This document shows positions 50,947-60,229 of a stretch of 64,000 bases of DNA, piece by piece. The position numbers and the translations under genes were made by a program. The notes below the pieces were generated by a model. That model had not been told where the DNA came from. It did no database searches and saw nothing but the letters and a program-made list of their open reading frames with translations. The DNA is from Brevundimonas sp. (GTDB taxonomy: Bacteria > Pseudomonadota > Alphaproteobacteria > Caulobacterales > Caulobacteraceae): positions 434,001 through 498,000 of the forward strand of contig NZ_JACVCG010000001.1 of assembly GCF_016742135.1 (NCBI RefSeq). Direction: 5' to 3'. Position 1 is the stretch's first letter, and each line of letters begins with the position of its first letter.

Positions 50947-53217
50947 ATGCACACCACGACCCTTCGACGCACCGTCTCCGCCCTCACCCTCGTTTCCGCG
51001 ACCGCCGTGGCCGGTCTGGCCCAGGCCCAGCAGGCGGCGGATCCGTCGATCCTGACGCCCGAGCGGGTGTTTTCCAGTCCGTCGCTGAACGGGCCGGTGG
51101 CGCGCGGCGTCAGCCTGTCGCCCGACGGCCAGCTGGTCGCCTTCCTGCGTTCGCGCGAGGACGATGTGAACGTGCAGGACCTGTGGGCTGTCCCGGTCGA
51201 GGGCGGCGAGCCCTTCAAGCTGGTCGATGCCCGGGCCCTTGTGCCGGACGCCGGGGAGCTGTCCGAGGCGGAAAAGGCCCGACGCGAGCGTATGCGGATC
51301 AGCGCCCGGGGTGTGGTCGAATATGCCTGGGACCAGCAGGGCCGTTATATCCTGACGCCGCTGGAGGGCGATGTCTTCCTGGCCGAACGTGAGGGCGGGG
51401 CGGTGCGCCGCCTGACCGAGACCGAAGCCGACGAGATCGACGCCAAGGTCAGCCCGGACGGCAACTATGTCTCCTGGGTGCGGGATCAGGACCTGATCGT
51501 CTATGACCTCGCCAGCGGCCGCGAGATGGCCGTCACGACGGACGGCGAAGGTCTGATCACCTGGGCCACCGCCGAGTTCATCGCCCAGGAGGAGATGGAC
51601 CGTGACACCGGCTACTGGTGGAGCCCGGACGAGCGCTACATCGCCCTGCAGCGCACGGATGAGTCGACGGTCGACATCATTCCCCGGCTGGACATCACTG
51701 GCGGCGGGGCCACGGTGATCGAGCAGCGCTACCCCCGCGCCGGGCGGCCCAATGCCCTGGTCGACCTGTATGTCCACGATCTTCAGACCGGACGCCGCAT
51801 CAAGGTCGACCTGGGGTCCAATCCGGACATCTATCTGGCCCGGGTGGCCTGGTCAGTCGATGGCCAGACCCTGTACGTCCAGCGCCAGTCGCGCGACCAG
51901 AAGACCCTGGATCTGATGACGGTCGATCCGGCCACGGGCCGGTCGCGGGTGATCCTGACCCAGACCAGCGACGCCTGGGTGGGGCTGACGCACAACTTCA
52001 AACCGCTGGCCGACGGGCGCTTCATCTGGTCGTCGGAGGAGAGCGGCTGGCGGCACCTGTATCTCTATGACCGCGACGGCACCCTGATCCGGCCGCTCAC
52101 GACCGGTGAGTATGCGGTCAAGGCGCTGGAGGGGGTGAATGCCTATACCGGCGACGTCTTCTTCACCGCCTCCATGCGCGACGGCAAGGAGTATCCGATC
52201 GAGCAGCAGCTGTTCCGGGTCAACCTGGACGAGACGGCCACGCCGTTCGAGGTGACCCCGCGGGGCGGCTGGTGGTCGGTCTCGCTCAATGCCACGGGCA
52301 CGGCCTATGTCGGCAACTACACCGATCTGCAGACACCGCCCCAGTCGGCCCTCTATAACGTCCACGGCTCGCGGCTGCGCTGGATCGAGGAAAACCGGCT
52401 GGATGAGAGCCACCCCTTCTGGCCCTATGTCTCGCGCCGCCAGACCCCGACCTTCGGCACGCTGGAAAGCAACGGCGAGACCCTGGTCTGGCAGATGACG
52501 ACACCCCCGGGCTTTGATCCGTCGAGGACCTACCCGGTCGTCATGCAGGTCTATGGCGGGCCTTCTGGCGGGGGCGTGCGCAACGCCTGGCAGGCCGCGA
52601 CCACTCAACTGTTGACCGAAGCCGGATACATCGTCTTCCGCCTCGACAACCGGGGCGAGGGCGAGCGCTCGACGAAGTTCAAACAGGCGCTCTATCTGAC
52701 CATGGGTCAACCTGAGATCGAGGATCAGGTTCTGGCCTCCAACTATCTGAGAACGCTTCCCTATGTGGATGACAGGCGTATCGCCGCCATGGGCTGGAGC
52801 TACGGCGGCTTCATGACGCTGCACATGCTGACCGAGCCGAAAATGGGTCTGGCGGCGGCCATTTCCGGGGCCCCGGTCACGGACTGGAGCCTCTATGACA
52901 CCCACTATACCGAACGCTTCATGTCGACGCCGGAGGCCAACCCCGAGGGCTATGCGGCCTCGGACGTGGTCAATCAGCTGGACCAGCTGACCGGGCGCCT
53001 GCTGCTGATGCACGGCATGGCCGACGACAATGTCATCTTTGAAAACGCCACCCGCGTGCTGGACTCGCTGCAGGCCCAGAGCATTCCGTTCGAGACCATG
53101 CTCTATCCCGGCCAGCGCCACGGCATCCGGGGCAATGAGCGGGGGCTTCACCAATGGCGGACCTATCTGGACTTCCTCGACCGCACGATCGGTTCTCGAT
53201 CGCCGCACGCGGACTGA
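50947..53217 (+). CDS. Dipeptidyl-peptidase IV-like S9 family peptidase
   Basis: 756 residues from ATG at 50947; the extra upstream 12 residues do not form a signal peptide. A signal peptide (LTLVSATAVAGLAQAQ) is followed by an N-terminal beta-propeller (DPP IV_N) with DRDTGYWWSPDERYIALQR, and a C-terminal catalytic domain with nucleophile GWSYGGFM, acidic HGMADDNVIFEN and His GQRHGIRG, a complete triad. It should remove N-terminal dipeptides, often Xaa-Pro, from peptides in the periplasm. A lipoprotein amidase gene overlaps its end by 64 bases. Confidence 0.94.
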   Translation: MHTTTLRRTVSALTLVSATAVAGLAQAQQAADPSILTPERVFSSPSLNGPVARGVSLSPDGQLVAFLRSREDDVNVQDLWAVPVEGGEPFKLVDARALVPDAGELSEAEKARRERMRISARGVVEYAWDQQGRYILTPLEGDVFLAEREGGAVRRLTETEADEIDAKVSPDGNYVSWVRDQDLIVYDLASGREMAVTTDGEGLITWATAEFIAQEEMDRDTGYWWSPDERYIALQRTDESTVDIIPRLDITGGGATVIEQRYPRAGRPNALVDLYVHDLQTGRRIKVDLGSNPDIYLARVAWSVDGQTLYVQRQSRDQKTLDLMTVDPATGRSRVILTQTSDAWVGLTHNFKPLADGRFIWSSEESGWRHLYLYDRDGTLIRPLTTGEYAVKALEGVNAYTGDVFFTASMRDGKEYPIEQQLFRVNLDETATPFEVTPRGGWWSVSLNATGTAYVGNYTDLQTPPQSALYNVHGSRLRWIEENRLDESHPFWPYVSRRQTPTFGTLESNGETLVWQMTTPPGFDPSRTYPVVMQVYGGPSGGGVRNAWQAATTQLLTEAGYIVFRLDNRGEGERSTKFKQALYLTMGQPEIEDQVLASNYLRTLPYVDDRRIAAMGWSYGGFMTLHMLTEPKMGLAAAISGAPVTDWSLYDTHYTERFMSTPEANPEGYAASDVVNQLDQLTGRLLLMHGMADDNVIFENATRVLDSLQAQSIPFETMLYPGQRHGIRGNERGLHQWRTYLDFLDRTIGSRSPHAD

Positions 53218-54770
53218 TCGGCGCCAGCCTGCTGGCTCTGACGCTGGGCGGCTGCATCAGCGTCGAGGTCACGCGGACGAGTGACGAGGCCTTGTCGGAT
53301 GCGCGCGCTGTAGAGCAAGCCGTGTACGCTGCGGGCGGCTGTGTGGAACTCAGCGCTGAAGTTGTCGTCCTGTGCGGCCGCGACCGGATGACCACCAATG
53401 CGGTCATCACCTGGTCGCCCTCGGTGACGGAGATCGACTGGCAACCCGGTGACGGCATCCGGGGCATGCCGATCCTGCTGAAGGACAATATCGAGACCTT
53501 CGACATGCCGACCACGGCGGGGTCGATGGCGCTGATCGACAATGCGCCCCGGCGGGATGCGCCGCTGGTCGCGCGGCTGCGGGCCGAGGGGGCCGTGATC
53601 CTCGGCAAGGCCAATCTGTCGGAGTGGGCCAATATCCGCTCGTCGGAGTCGATCAGCGGCTGGAGCGCCGTGGGCGGCCTGTCGCGCAATCCCTATGCGC
53701 TGGACCGGAACACCTGTGGGTCGTCCGCGGGCTCGGCGGCGGCGGTGGCGGCCGGTCTGGCCCCTGCGGCCATCGGCACCGAGACGGACGGTTCGATCAC
53801 CTGCCCGGCGGCCATCAACGGCATCGTCGGCTTCAAGCCCACCGTGGGTCTGGTGTCGCGCACCCATATCGTGCCGATCAGCCGCAGCCAGGACACGGCC
53901 GGTCCCATGACCCGCACCGTGCGCGATGCCGCCGTGGTGCTGACCGTCATCGCAGGCGGCGACCCCGCCGATCCCGCGACCGCCGAGGCGGATGCCCACC
54001 GCGTGGATTTTGCCGCAGGGCTGGACGCCGGTTCCCTGCGCGGTCAACGGATCGGCGTGATGCGCTTCCTGACCGGCTATTCCACCGGCACAGATCAGGT
54101 TTTCGAGGAGAACCTGAAGGCCTTGGAAGCGGCCGGAGCCATTCTGGTCGACATCACCGAGGGGCCCAATCGCGGCGCTATCGGCGGGGCCGAGTTCGCC
54201 GTGCTGCTGACCGAGCTGAAGGTCGACCTCAACCTCTATCTGGCCTCGACCGATCCGGCGCAGGTTTCGACCCGGACGCTGGCCGATGTGATCGCCTTCA
54301 ACGAGGCCACGCCGCGCGAGCTGGCCCTGTTCGGCCAGGACATCTTCGTGGCTGCCGAAGCGACGAAGGGGCTTGAGGACCCGGACTATATCGCCGCGCG
54401 TGAACGGTCCTTCCGGCTGGCCGGGCCTGAGGGCATCGACAGGATGATGGCCGACCATGACGTCGTGGTGCTGATCGCGCCGACCACCGGCCCGGCCTGG
54501 TCGATCGATGTGGTCAATGGCGACCACTATCTGGGCTCGGCCAGCCAGCTGGCGGCGGTCGCCGGCTATCCGCACCTGACCGTGCCGATGGGCTTCGTCG
54601 ACGGCCTGCCCGTTGGCATGAGCTTCATCGCCGGCAAATGGCAGGACCAGCGGGTGCTGTCGTTCGGCTATGCCTTTGAACAGGCCACCCAGGCGCGGCG
54701 CGACCCGGAGTTCGCCCCGTCGGTCGACCGGATGGAGGCGGTGGCGCCGCTGCTCCGGCCGCTGCAGTAG
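53154..54770 (+). CDS. Amidase-signature lipoprotein
   Basis: 538 residues from ATG at 53154. Hydrophobic N-terminus with lipobox LGGC (about residue 33), so a membrane-anchored periplasmic enzyme. The amidase Ser-cisSer-Lys triad is present: Lys in [11 protein letters not shown], the cis-Ser in [11 protein letters not shown] and nucleophile Ser in [12 protein letters not shown]. It hydrolyses an amide bond; the substrate is unknown. It starts 64 bases before the S9 peptidase stop in another frame; no closer start codon exists that keeps the lipobox, so the overlap is probably real. Confidence 0.87.
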   Translation: MADLSGLPRPHDRFSIAARGLIGASLLALTLGGCISVEVTRTSDEALSDARAVEQAVYAAGGCVELSAEVVVLCGRDRMTTNAVITWSPSVTEIDWQPGDGIRGMPILLKDNIETFDMPTTAGSMALIDNAPRRDAPLVARLRAEGAVILGKANLSEWANIRSSESISGWSAVGGLSRNPYALDRNTCGSSAGSAAAVAAGLAPAAIGTETDGSITCPAAINGIVGFKPTVGLVSRTHIVPISRSQDTAGPMTRTVRDAAVVLTVIAGGDPADPATAEADAHRVDFAAGLDAGSLRGQRIGVMRFLTGYSTGTDQVFEENLKALEAAGAILVDITEGPNRGAIGGAEFAVLLTELKVDLNLYLASTDPAQVSTRTLADVIAFNEATPRELALFGQDIFVAAEATKGLEDPDYIAARERSFRLAGPEGIDRMMADHDVVVLIAPTTGPAWSIDVVNGDHYLGSASQLAAVAGYPHLTVPMGFVDGLPVGMSFIAGKWQDQRVLSFGYAFEQATQARRDPEFAPSVDRMEAVAPLLRPLQ

Positions 54771-54776
54771 GGCCGG

Positions 54777-55034
54777 TCAGAGCCTCCGCAGGGCGGTCCA
54801 GTTCAGGCGGAGCATGCGGACGCCGAAGCGGAGCGCGGAGATGCTAGCGACAAGGAGCCCGATGCCCAAGGCACTGTCGATAGCGGTGTCAACCAAACCC
54901 GCCGACAACATTTCTCGCCAGTGACGGGCGATCTGCCAGATCATGACAGCTGGAAGCACGCTGGCCAGCATGGTGACCATCGTCCCGTTCAACAGACCGG
55001 CGAGAGCCTGTTCCTTGTCCTTGGGCGGTTCCAT
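54777..55034 (-). CDS. Small predicted membrane protein
   Basis: 85 residues from ATG at 55034 (GTG at 55043 also possible). Two hydrophobic segments at about residues 15-35 (LNGTMVTMLASVLPAVMIW) and 53-74 (DSALGIGLLVASISALRFG) predict two transmembrane helices. No family is recognised. It converges on the amidase gene and lies 42 bases downstream of the M42 peptidase gene. Confidence 0.6.
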   Translation of the reverse strand: MEPPKDKEQALAGLLNGTMVTMLASVLPAVMIWQIARHWREMLSAGLVDTAIDSALGIGLLVASISALRFGVRMLRLNWTALRRL

Positions 55035-55076
55035 GACCGGCACCTTAGGGCAGCGGTAACGGACGGCAAGGGACGG

Positions 55077-56189
55077 TCAGTCGATCGGCTGGTGGGTGAA
55101 GCCGCTGACGCCGGTCAGGGGGCGGCTGTCGCGTTCGATCTCGACCTCGCTCCCGGCATAGACCACCAGCAGTTCGGCCAGACAGGTCAGGGCATTCAGG
55201 TGGATGCGCTCATAGCCATGGCTGGCGTCGATGCCGAAGGTCAGCAGGGCCGTGCGGATGTCAGCCCCTGACTCCAGCGCCGAGGCCGAGTCCGACCGGT
55301 AATAGCGGAACACATCCTTCTGCAGGGGAATGTCATGCTCGCGCGCCAGCCGCGCCAGCTTGCGCGACAGGTGCCAGTCGAACGGCCCGGTCTGGTCGGC
55401 CATGGCGAGCGTCACGCCGAACTCGGACGAATTCTGGCCCGGCGCGGTCGTGCCGTTGTCGATGGTGATCATGGCGGCGACGTCTGGCACCAGCACGGAT
55501 GAGGCGCCGACACCGACCTCCTCGGCGATGGTTATCAGGGCATAGGTGTCGACTTCGGGCACACGCCCTTCGCGGACCATACACTCCAGCGCCGCCAGAA
55601 GCGTGGCGACCCCCGCCTTGTTGTCCAGATGGCGCGAGACAATGTAGCCATTGTCGAGGAATTCCGGTTGGGGGTCGATGGCGATTATATCGCCAACCTC
55701 TATGCCGAGGGCCTCGGTCGCCGCGCGGTCATAGGCGCGTTCGTCGATGCGCAGTTCGACCTGGCTCCAGGCGACGGGCTGGGTGTCGACCTCCTCGTTG
55801 AAGGTGTGACCCGAGGCCTTGAGCGGCAGGAGGGTACCCCGAAACCGCTGGCCCTCGGCAAAGATGGTCGCGCGGGCCCCCTCGGCAAAGCGGGACGACC
55901 AGTGGCCGATGGGCACGACCTCGAGCCGGCCGTTGTCCTTGATGCGTTTGACCTGGGCACCCAGGGTGTCGACGTGGGCCACGAGGGCCCGCGCGGGCTT
56001 GGAGGCTTTTCCCGCCAGCTTGGCCCGGATGGCACCGCGCCGGGTCAGGTCGAAGGAAATGCCCAGCCGTTGCAACTCGCGGCAGATCTCCCACACGGCC
56101 TCGTCCGTATAGCCGGTCGGGCTGGGAATGCTCAGCAGGGCGGACAGGCGGTCGGTCAGATAGGTGGCGTCAATCGCGGGCTTGGACAT
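55077..56189 (-). CDS. M42-family peptidase of the NAGGN osmoprotectant cluster
   Basis: 370 residues. Two-zinc aminopeptidase motifs are present: ALVAHVDTLGAQ, HLDNKAGVATLLAALE, the catalytic EEVGVGASSV and the late His in IDASHGYERIHL. Its place directly behind ngg matches the family annotated as the M42 peptidase of the N-acetylglutaminylglutamine amide system, which probably degrades or trims the osmolyte dipeptide. It starts 15 bases after the ngg stop and has ATG at 56189. Confidence 0.9.
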   Translation of the reverse strand: MSKPAIDATYLTDRLSALLSIPSPTGYTDEAVWEICRELQRLGISFDLTRRGAIRAKLAGKASKPARALVAHVDTLGAQVKRIKDNGRLEVVPIGHWSSRFAEGARATIFAEGQRFRGTLLPLKASGHTFNEEVDTQPVAWSQVELRIDERAYDRAATEALGIEVGDIIAIDPQPEFLDNGYIVSRHLDNKAGVATLLAALECMVREGRVPEVDTYALITIAEEVGVGASSVLVPDVAAMITIDNGTTAPGQNSSEFGVTLAMADQTGPFDWHLSRKLARLAREHDIPLQKDVFRYYRSDSASALESGADIRTALLTFGIDASHGYERIHLNALTCLAELLVVYAGSEVEIERDSRPLTGVSGFTHQPID

Positions 56190-56203
56190 GGCGCTTCCGG
56201 GTA

Positions 56204-57976
56204 TCAGCTGTGCAGGGCGGCGCGGCTGGCGGCAGCGCCCGACAGGGGGAACAACAGGTCGATGAACCGCTCGGCCGTCGGCTGGGGCTCATGATTGGCC
56301 AGACCGGGGCGTTCATTGGCCTCGATGAAATGATAGTCCGCGCCCCGGTGGTCGGGCACCATCAGATCAATGCCGGTGACCGAGATGTCGATGGCGCGCG
56401 CTGCGGTCACGGCGGCGTTGATCAGGGCCGGATGCACCTCGCCGGTCACGTCGTGGATGGTGCCGCCGAGATGCAGGTTGGCGGCCTTGCGCACGCGGAT
56501 CTCCTCACCGGCCGGGGCCACGTCGTCGAGGCTGTAGCCCGCCTCGGCCAGGGTGCGGCGGGTCTCGCCATCCAGCGGAATACGGGACTCCCCGCCGGTT
56601 GCCGCCTCACGCCTCCGGCTCTGATGGGCGATAAGGTCGCGCAGGGTGGACTGCCCGTCCCCGACCACGCGCGGCGGGCGGCGGACGGCGGCGGCCACGA
56701 CCTTGAAGTCGATCACCACCAGCCGCAGATCCTCGCCCTCGACATGATCCTCGACCAGCACCTCGGGGCAGAGGGTGCGCGCTTCCGCAATGGCGGCTTG
56801 CACTTCGCTGAGCGTGGTCAGCCCGACGGCCACGCCCTTGCCCTGTTCGCCGCGCGCGGGCTTGACCACGAGGGCCGAGCCGTCGGCCAGCGCCGCTGCC
56901 AGGGCCTGGGTATCGTCCGGTTCATGGCGGCCCGGCACGACCAGTCCCGCGTGCTCGACAATCCGGCGGGTCATCCGCTTGTCGTCGCAGATGCTGACGG
57001 CGACGGCCGAGGTCAGTTCCGACAGGCTTTCGCGACAGCGGATGGACCGGCCACCCCAGGTCATGCGCACCAATCCACCCTCGGCGTCGATCACCTCGGT
57101 CGCAATGCCCCGACGCCGGGCTTCATCGACAATGATCCGGGCATAGGGGTTGAGGTCGGCGGCCGGGTCCGGTCCCTTGAACAGGGGCTCGTTGATCGGG
57201 TTCTTGCGCTTGACCCCGAAGAAGGAGACGCGGCGGAACCCGAGCTTCTCATAGAGGGCGATGGCCTGTTCGTTATCGTGAATGACGGACAGGTCCATGA
57301 AGGCCAGCCCTCGTGTCTTGAAATGTTCCGCCAGACGCCGGACCAGGGCCTCGCCGACGCCCGGCTGGGTGGCCTGGGGGTCGACGGCCAGGCACCAGAG
57401 GGAGGAGCCCTCCTCCGGATCGGAAAACGCCTTCACGTGATCGACGCCGGTCACTGTGCCGATCACCGCGCCGGTGGTCTCATCCTCGGCCACGAAATAG
57501 GTCAGGGCGCGGTCATCCTTGCGGCTGGTGAAGAAGTCGGGGCGGATCTGGACCATCCGCCGGGCGGCATAGATGCGGTTGGTCGCCTCGACATCGTCCT
57601 CAGAGACCAGCCGTCGAACACTGAAGCCTCGCGGCTGGCGCCGGCCCGGGCGATAGGTGGCGAGGTCCAGCCGAAAGGTGTGCGACGGGTCGAGGAACAC
57701 CTCCTGCGGGGCCGAGGCCAGCAGCACATGCGGATTGCGCACATAGAAGGCGATGTCGCGCCGGTCCGGCCCCTCGGCCCGCAGGGCCTCGATCAGCGGC
57801 TGGGCATTGGCAAAGGTCTGGGCGAACAACAGCCGGCCCCAGCCCATGTCGAGTACGGCATCGGGCGTCATCTCGCGCTCGGTGCCGCCGACCATCGGCT
57901 TCAGCCCCTCATGGCGCATGCGTTTCAGGCGGTGGGCGGTCGCGCGCGGCTTCTGGCGGGGGACATCAGACGCCAT
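56204..57976 (-). CDS. ngg: N-acetylglutaminylglutamine synthetase (GNAT + ATP-grasp)
   Basis: 590 residues. N-terminal GNAT acetyltransferase domain (about 100-260, with PQATQPGVGEALVRRLAEHF as the acetyl-CoA site) is fused to a C-terminal ATP-grasp ligase (about 300-580, with VVKPARGEQGKGVAVGL and the HFIEANERPGL end). In the described Sinorhizobium and Pseudomonas pathway, Ngg acetylates and joins glutamines to form N-acetylglutaminylglutamine. Start ATG at 57976 overlaps the asnO stop by 11 bases. Confidence 0.93.
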   Translation of the reverse strand: MASDVPRQKPRATAHRLKRMRHEGLKPMVGGTEREMTPDAVLDMGWGRLLFAQTFANAQPLIEALRAEGPDRRDIAFYVRNPHVLLASAPQEVFLDPSHTFRLDLATYRPGRRQPRGFSVRRLVSEDDVEATNRIYAARRMVQIRPDFFTSRKDDRALTYFVAEDETTGAVIGTVTGVDHVKAFSDPEEGSSLWCLAVDPQATQPGVGEALVRRLAEHFKTRGLAFMDLSVIHDNEQAIALYEKLGFRRVSFFGVKRKNPINEPLFKGPDPAADLNPYARIIVDEARRRGIATEVIDAEGGLVRMTWGGRSIRCRESLSELTSAVAVSICDDKRMTRRIVEHAGLVVPGRHEPDDTQALAAALADGSALVVKPARGEQGKGVAVGLTTLSEVQAAIAEARTLCPEVLVEDHVEGEDLRLVVIDFKVVAAAVRRPPRVVGDGQSTLRDLIAHQSRRREAATGGESRIPLDGETRRTLAEAGYSLDDVAPAGEEIRVRKAANLHLGGTIHDVTGEVHPALINAAVTAARAIDISVTGIDLMVPDHRGADYHFIEANERPGLANHEPQPTAERFIDLLFPLSGAAASRAALHS

Positions 57977-59741
57977 GGGACTGCAGCCACATTTCCAGAA
58001 CCGCGACCTGCCACAGCTCGGAGCCGCGCAGGGGGGTGATGTGGTCGCGCGGGTTCTCGAACAGGGTTTCCAGATACGGTCGCTGGAACAGGCCGCGCTC
58101 CCGCGCCACCTGGCTGTTCAGCGTGTCCCGGACCATCTCCAGATAGGGCCCGTCGATGTATTTGAGGGCGGGGACGGGGAAATAGCCCTTCTTGCGGTCG
58201 ATCACCTCGGACGGAATGACCAGCCGCGCGGCTTCCTTCAGGACGCCCTTGCCGCCCTGCGAAAGCTTGTGTTCGGGGGGGATGCGCCCGGTCAGCTCGA
58301 CCAGTTCGTGGTCGAGGAAGGGGACCCGGGCCTCGAGCCCCCAGGCCATGGTCATATTGTCCACCCGCTTGACCGGGTCGTCGACCAGCATGACCTGGCT
58401 GTCGAGACGCAGCGCCTTGTCGACGGCGGTCTCGGCACCCGGAAGGCCGAAATGGGCACGGACCAGATCGAGGCTGGCGTCGGTCTCGGGCAGATAGTCC
58501 GGATTGACCTGGGTGCGCAGGGAAGCGTCGCTGCGGTCGAAGAAGGCCCCCGCATAGGTCGAGACCGGATCGGTCGTATCCAGCATCGGCGGGTACCAGT
58601 GATAGCCGCCGAACACCTCATCGGCGCCCTGGCCCGACTGGACGACCTTGATGTGTTTCGCGACTTCCTGGCTGAGCAGGTAGAAGCCGACGTTGTCATA
58701 GCTGACCATCGGCTCGGACATGGCGCCGATGGTGCCGGGCAGGGACTGCATCAGCCGGTCGTGCGGCACGAAGATCTGGTGGTGGTCGGTGGCATAATGG
58801 TTGGCGATCAGGTCGGAATAGACGAACTCGTCGCCCTTCTCCTGATTGGCGGCCTCAAAGCCGACCGAGAAGGTCTTGAGGTCGGTCTGGCCCAGTTCGG
58901 CCAAGAGGCCGACGACGAGGCTGGAGTCCACCCCGCCGGACAGCAGCACCCCGACGGGCACATCGGCGACCATGCGGCGCTTCACGGCGACCCGCAGGGC
59001 CTCCAGCACGCGGTCACGCCAGTCTTCGGCCGTCAGGGTCGCGTCCTCTGCCCGGCGTACATTCTGCGGCGCCCAGTAGAGGCGATCCTTATGAGTGCCG
59101 TCAGCCTCGAAAATGCGCAGGGTCGCGGGCGGCAGTTTCCGCACGCCCTTCAGGATGGTGTGCGGCGGCGGCACGACCGCGTGGAAGGTCATATAGTGGT
59201 GCAGGCCGACCGGATCGATCGAGGTGTCCACATCTCCGCCCGCCAGCAGCGACGGCAGGCTGGAGGCGAAGCGCAGCCGCTTGCCCTGTTCCGCCAGATA
59301 CAGCGGCTTGATGCCGAACCGGTCGCGGCCCATCACCACGCGACCGCTGTCGCGCTCATGGATGACGAAGGCGAACATGCCGCGGAAGCGGTCGACACAG
59401 GCCTCGCCCCAGGCGTGCCAGGCCTTGAGGATCACCTCGCTGTCGCCTTCGGAAAAGAAGCGGTAACCCAGACCCCGCAGTTCGGCGCGCAGCTCGGCGT
59501 AGTTATAGATACAGCCGTTGAAGACCATCATCAGGCCGAGGTCGGGATCGACCATGGGCTGCTGGGCCTTGTCGCTGAGATCGATGATCTTGAGGCGTCG
59601 GTGGCCAAAGGCGACGGGGCCCCTTGCGACCACCCCGCTGCCGTCCGGCCCGCGTGGGGCCAGCGCCCCGGTCATCCGTTCCACAGCGGCGATATCGGCC
59701 GTCTGTCCGTCGAAATTGATCTCGCCACTCAGGCCACACAT
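57966..59741 (-). CDS. asnO: N-acetylglutaminylglutamine amidotransferase
   Basis: 591 residues, an asparagine-synthetase-B-type enzyme. The N-terminal class II glutaminase begins MCGLSGEINFDG with the catalytic Cys2, and shows RGPDGSGV and FNGCIYNYAELR. The C-terminal synthetase domain has the SGGVDSSLVVGLLAEL ATP pyrophosphatase loop. It amidates N-acetylglutaminylglutamine to give NAGGN, an osmoprotectant. It is the first gene of the asnO-ngg-M42 operon, and the promoter region 59742-59905 shows no clear motif. Confidence 0.94.
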   Translation of the reverse strand: MCGLSGEINFDGQTADIAAVERMTGALAPRGPDGSGVVARGPVAFGHRRLKIIDLSDKAQQPMVDPDLGLMMVFNGCIYNYAELRAELRGLGYRFFSEGDSEVILKAWHAWGEACVDRFRGMFAFVIHERDSGRVVMGRDRFGIKPLYLAEQGKRLRFASSLPSLLAGGDVDTSIDPVGLHHYMTFHAVVPPPHTILKGVRKLPPATLRIFEADGTHKDRLYWAPQNVRRAEDATLTAEDWRDRVLEALRVAVKRRMVADVPVGVLLSGGVDSSLVVGLLAELGQTDLKTFSVGFEAANQEKGDEFVYSDLIANHYATDHHQIFVPHDRLMQSLPGTIGAMSEPMVSYDNVGFYLLSQEVAKHIKVVQSGQGADEVFGGYHWYPPMLDTTDPVSTYAGAFFDRSDASLRTQVNPDYLPETDASLDLVRAHFGLPGAETAVDKALRLDSQVMLVDDPVKRVDNMTMAWGLEARVPFLDHELVELTGRIPPEHKLSQGGKGVLKEAARLVIPSEVIDRKKGYFPVPALKYIDGPYLEMVRDTLNSQVARERGLFQRPYLETLFENPRDHITPLRGSELWQVAVLEMWLQSHGV

Positions 59742-59905
59742 GCGCTGGTTCAGACCTCGCTTGTCAGTTGGAACAGGGGCGCGCCGATGGCGCGCACACC
59801 CAAGCTCAACCGCTGCGACCCGGAACCGTTCCGCCTAATCTGGCCGGGACTGCCGTCGGCGGAGTTCACAGTGCGGGCCGCAAGAGGGCCGCTTCCTCCT
59901 GCGGA

Positions 59906-60229
59906 TCAGAGGCAGTAGGTGGTTGTGACCGTCGGGAACAGGGACCAGGCCGTCGCTACCAGACCGGTCCATCCGGTGGCCCGACTGGCGAAGGTGACGA
60001 AGGACGATCCCGAGGCGAAACGCGGGGCATGGAGCGCCCACAGAAGGCCGACCTGGATCCCAAGCACGACCAGCCAGGCCGTTCCCATGAGCACGCGCTG
60101 AAGTGAGATCATGCCGAACACCTCGCCGCCGATGCCGTGTCCGCAGATGAGACCATGCAGGCCATAGACCGCGCTGAACGACGCCAGCCAGACGAGCGGG
60201 GCAATCAGGATTCGCAGAACATCCTTCAT
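59906..60229 (-). CDS. Small membrane protein of the terminal oxidase operon
   Basis: 107 residues with three to four hydrophobic segments (LRILIAPLVWLASFSAVYGL, ISLQRVLMGTAWLVVLGIQ and a C-terminal helix). It overlaps the oxidase subunit I-III gene by ATGA, so it is translated with it. Position suggests a subunit IV-like or assembly protein, but I recognise no family. A histidine in GLICGHGIGGE lies near the first helix. Confidence 0.78.
   Translation of the reverse strand: MKDVLRILIAPLVWLASFSAVYGLHGLICGHGIGGEVFGMISLQRVLMGTAWLVVLGIQVGLLWALHAPRFASGSSFVTFASRATGWTGLVATAWSLFPTVTTTYCL

Noticed and set aside
53154-54770. Frameshift in the amidase because of its short early region
   Set aside because: The Lys, cis-Ser and Ser are all present in frame and in normal order, and the whole length is continuous.
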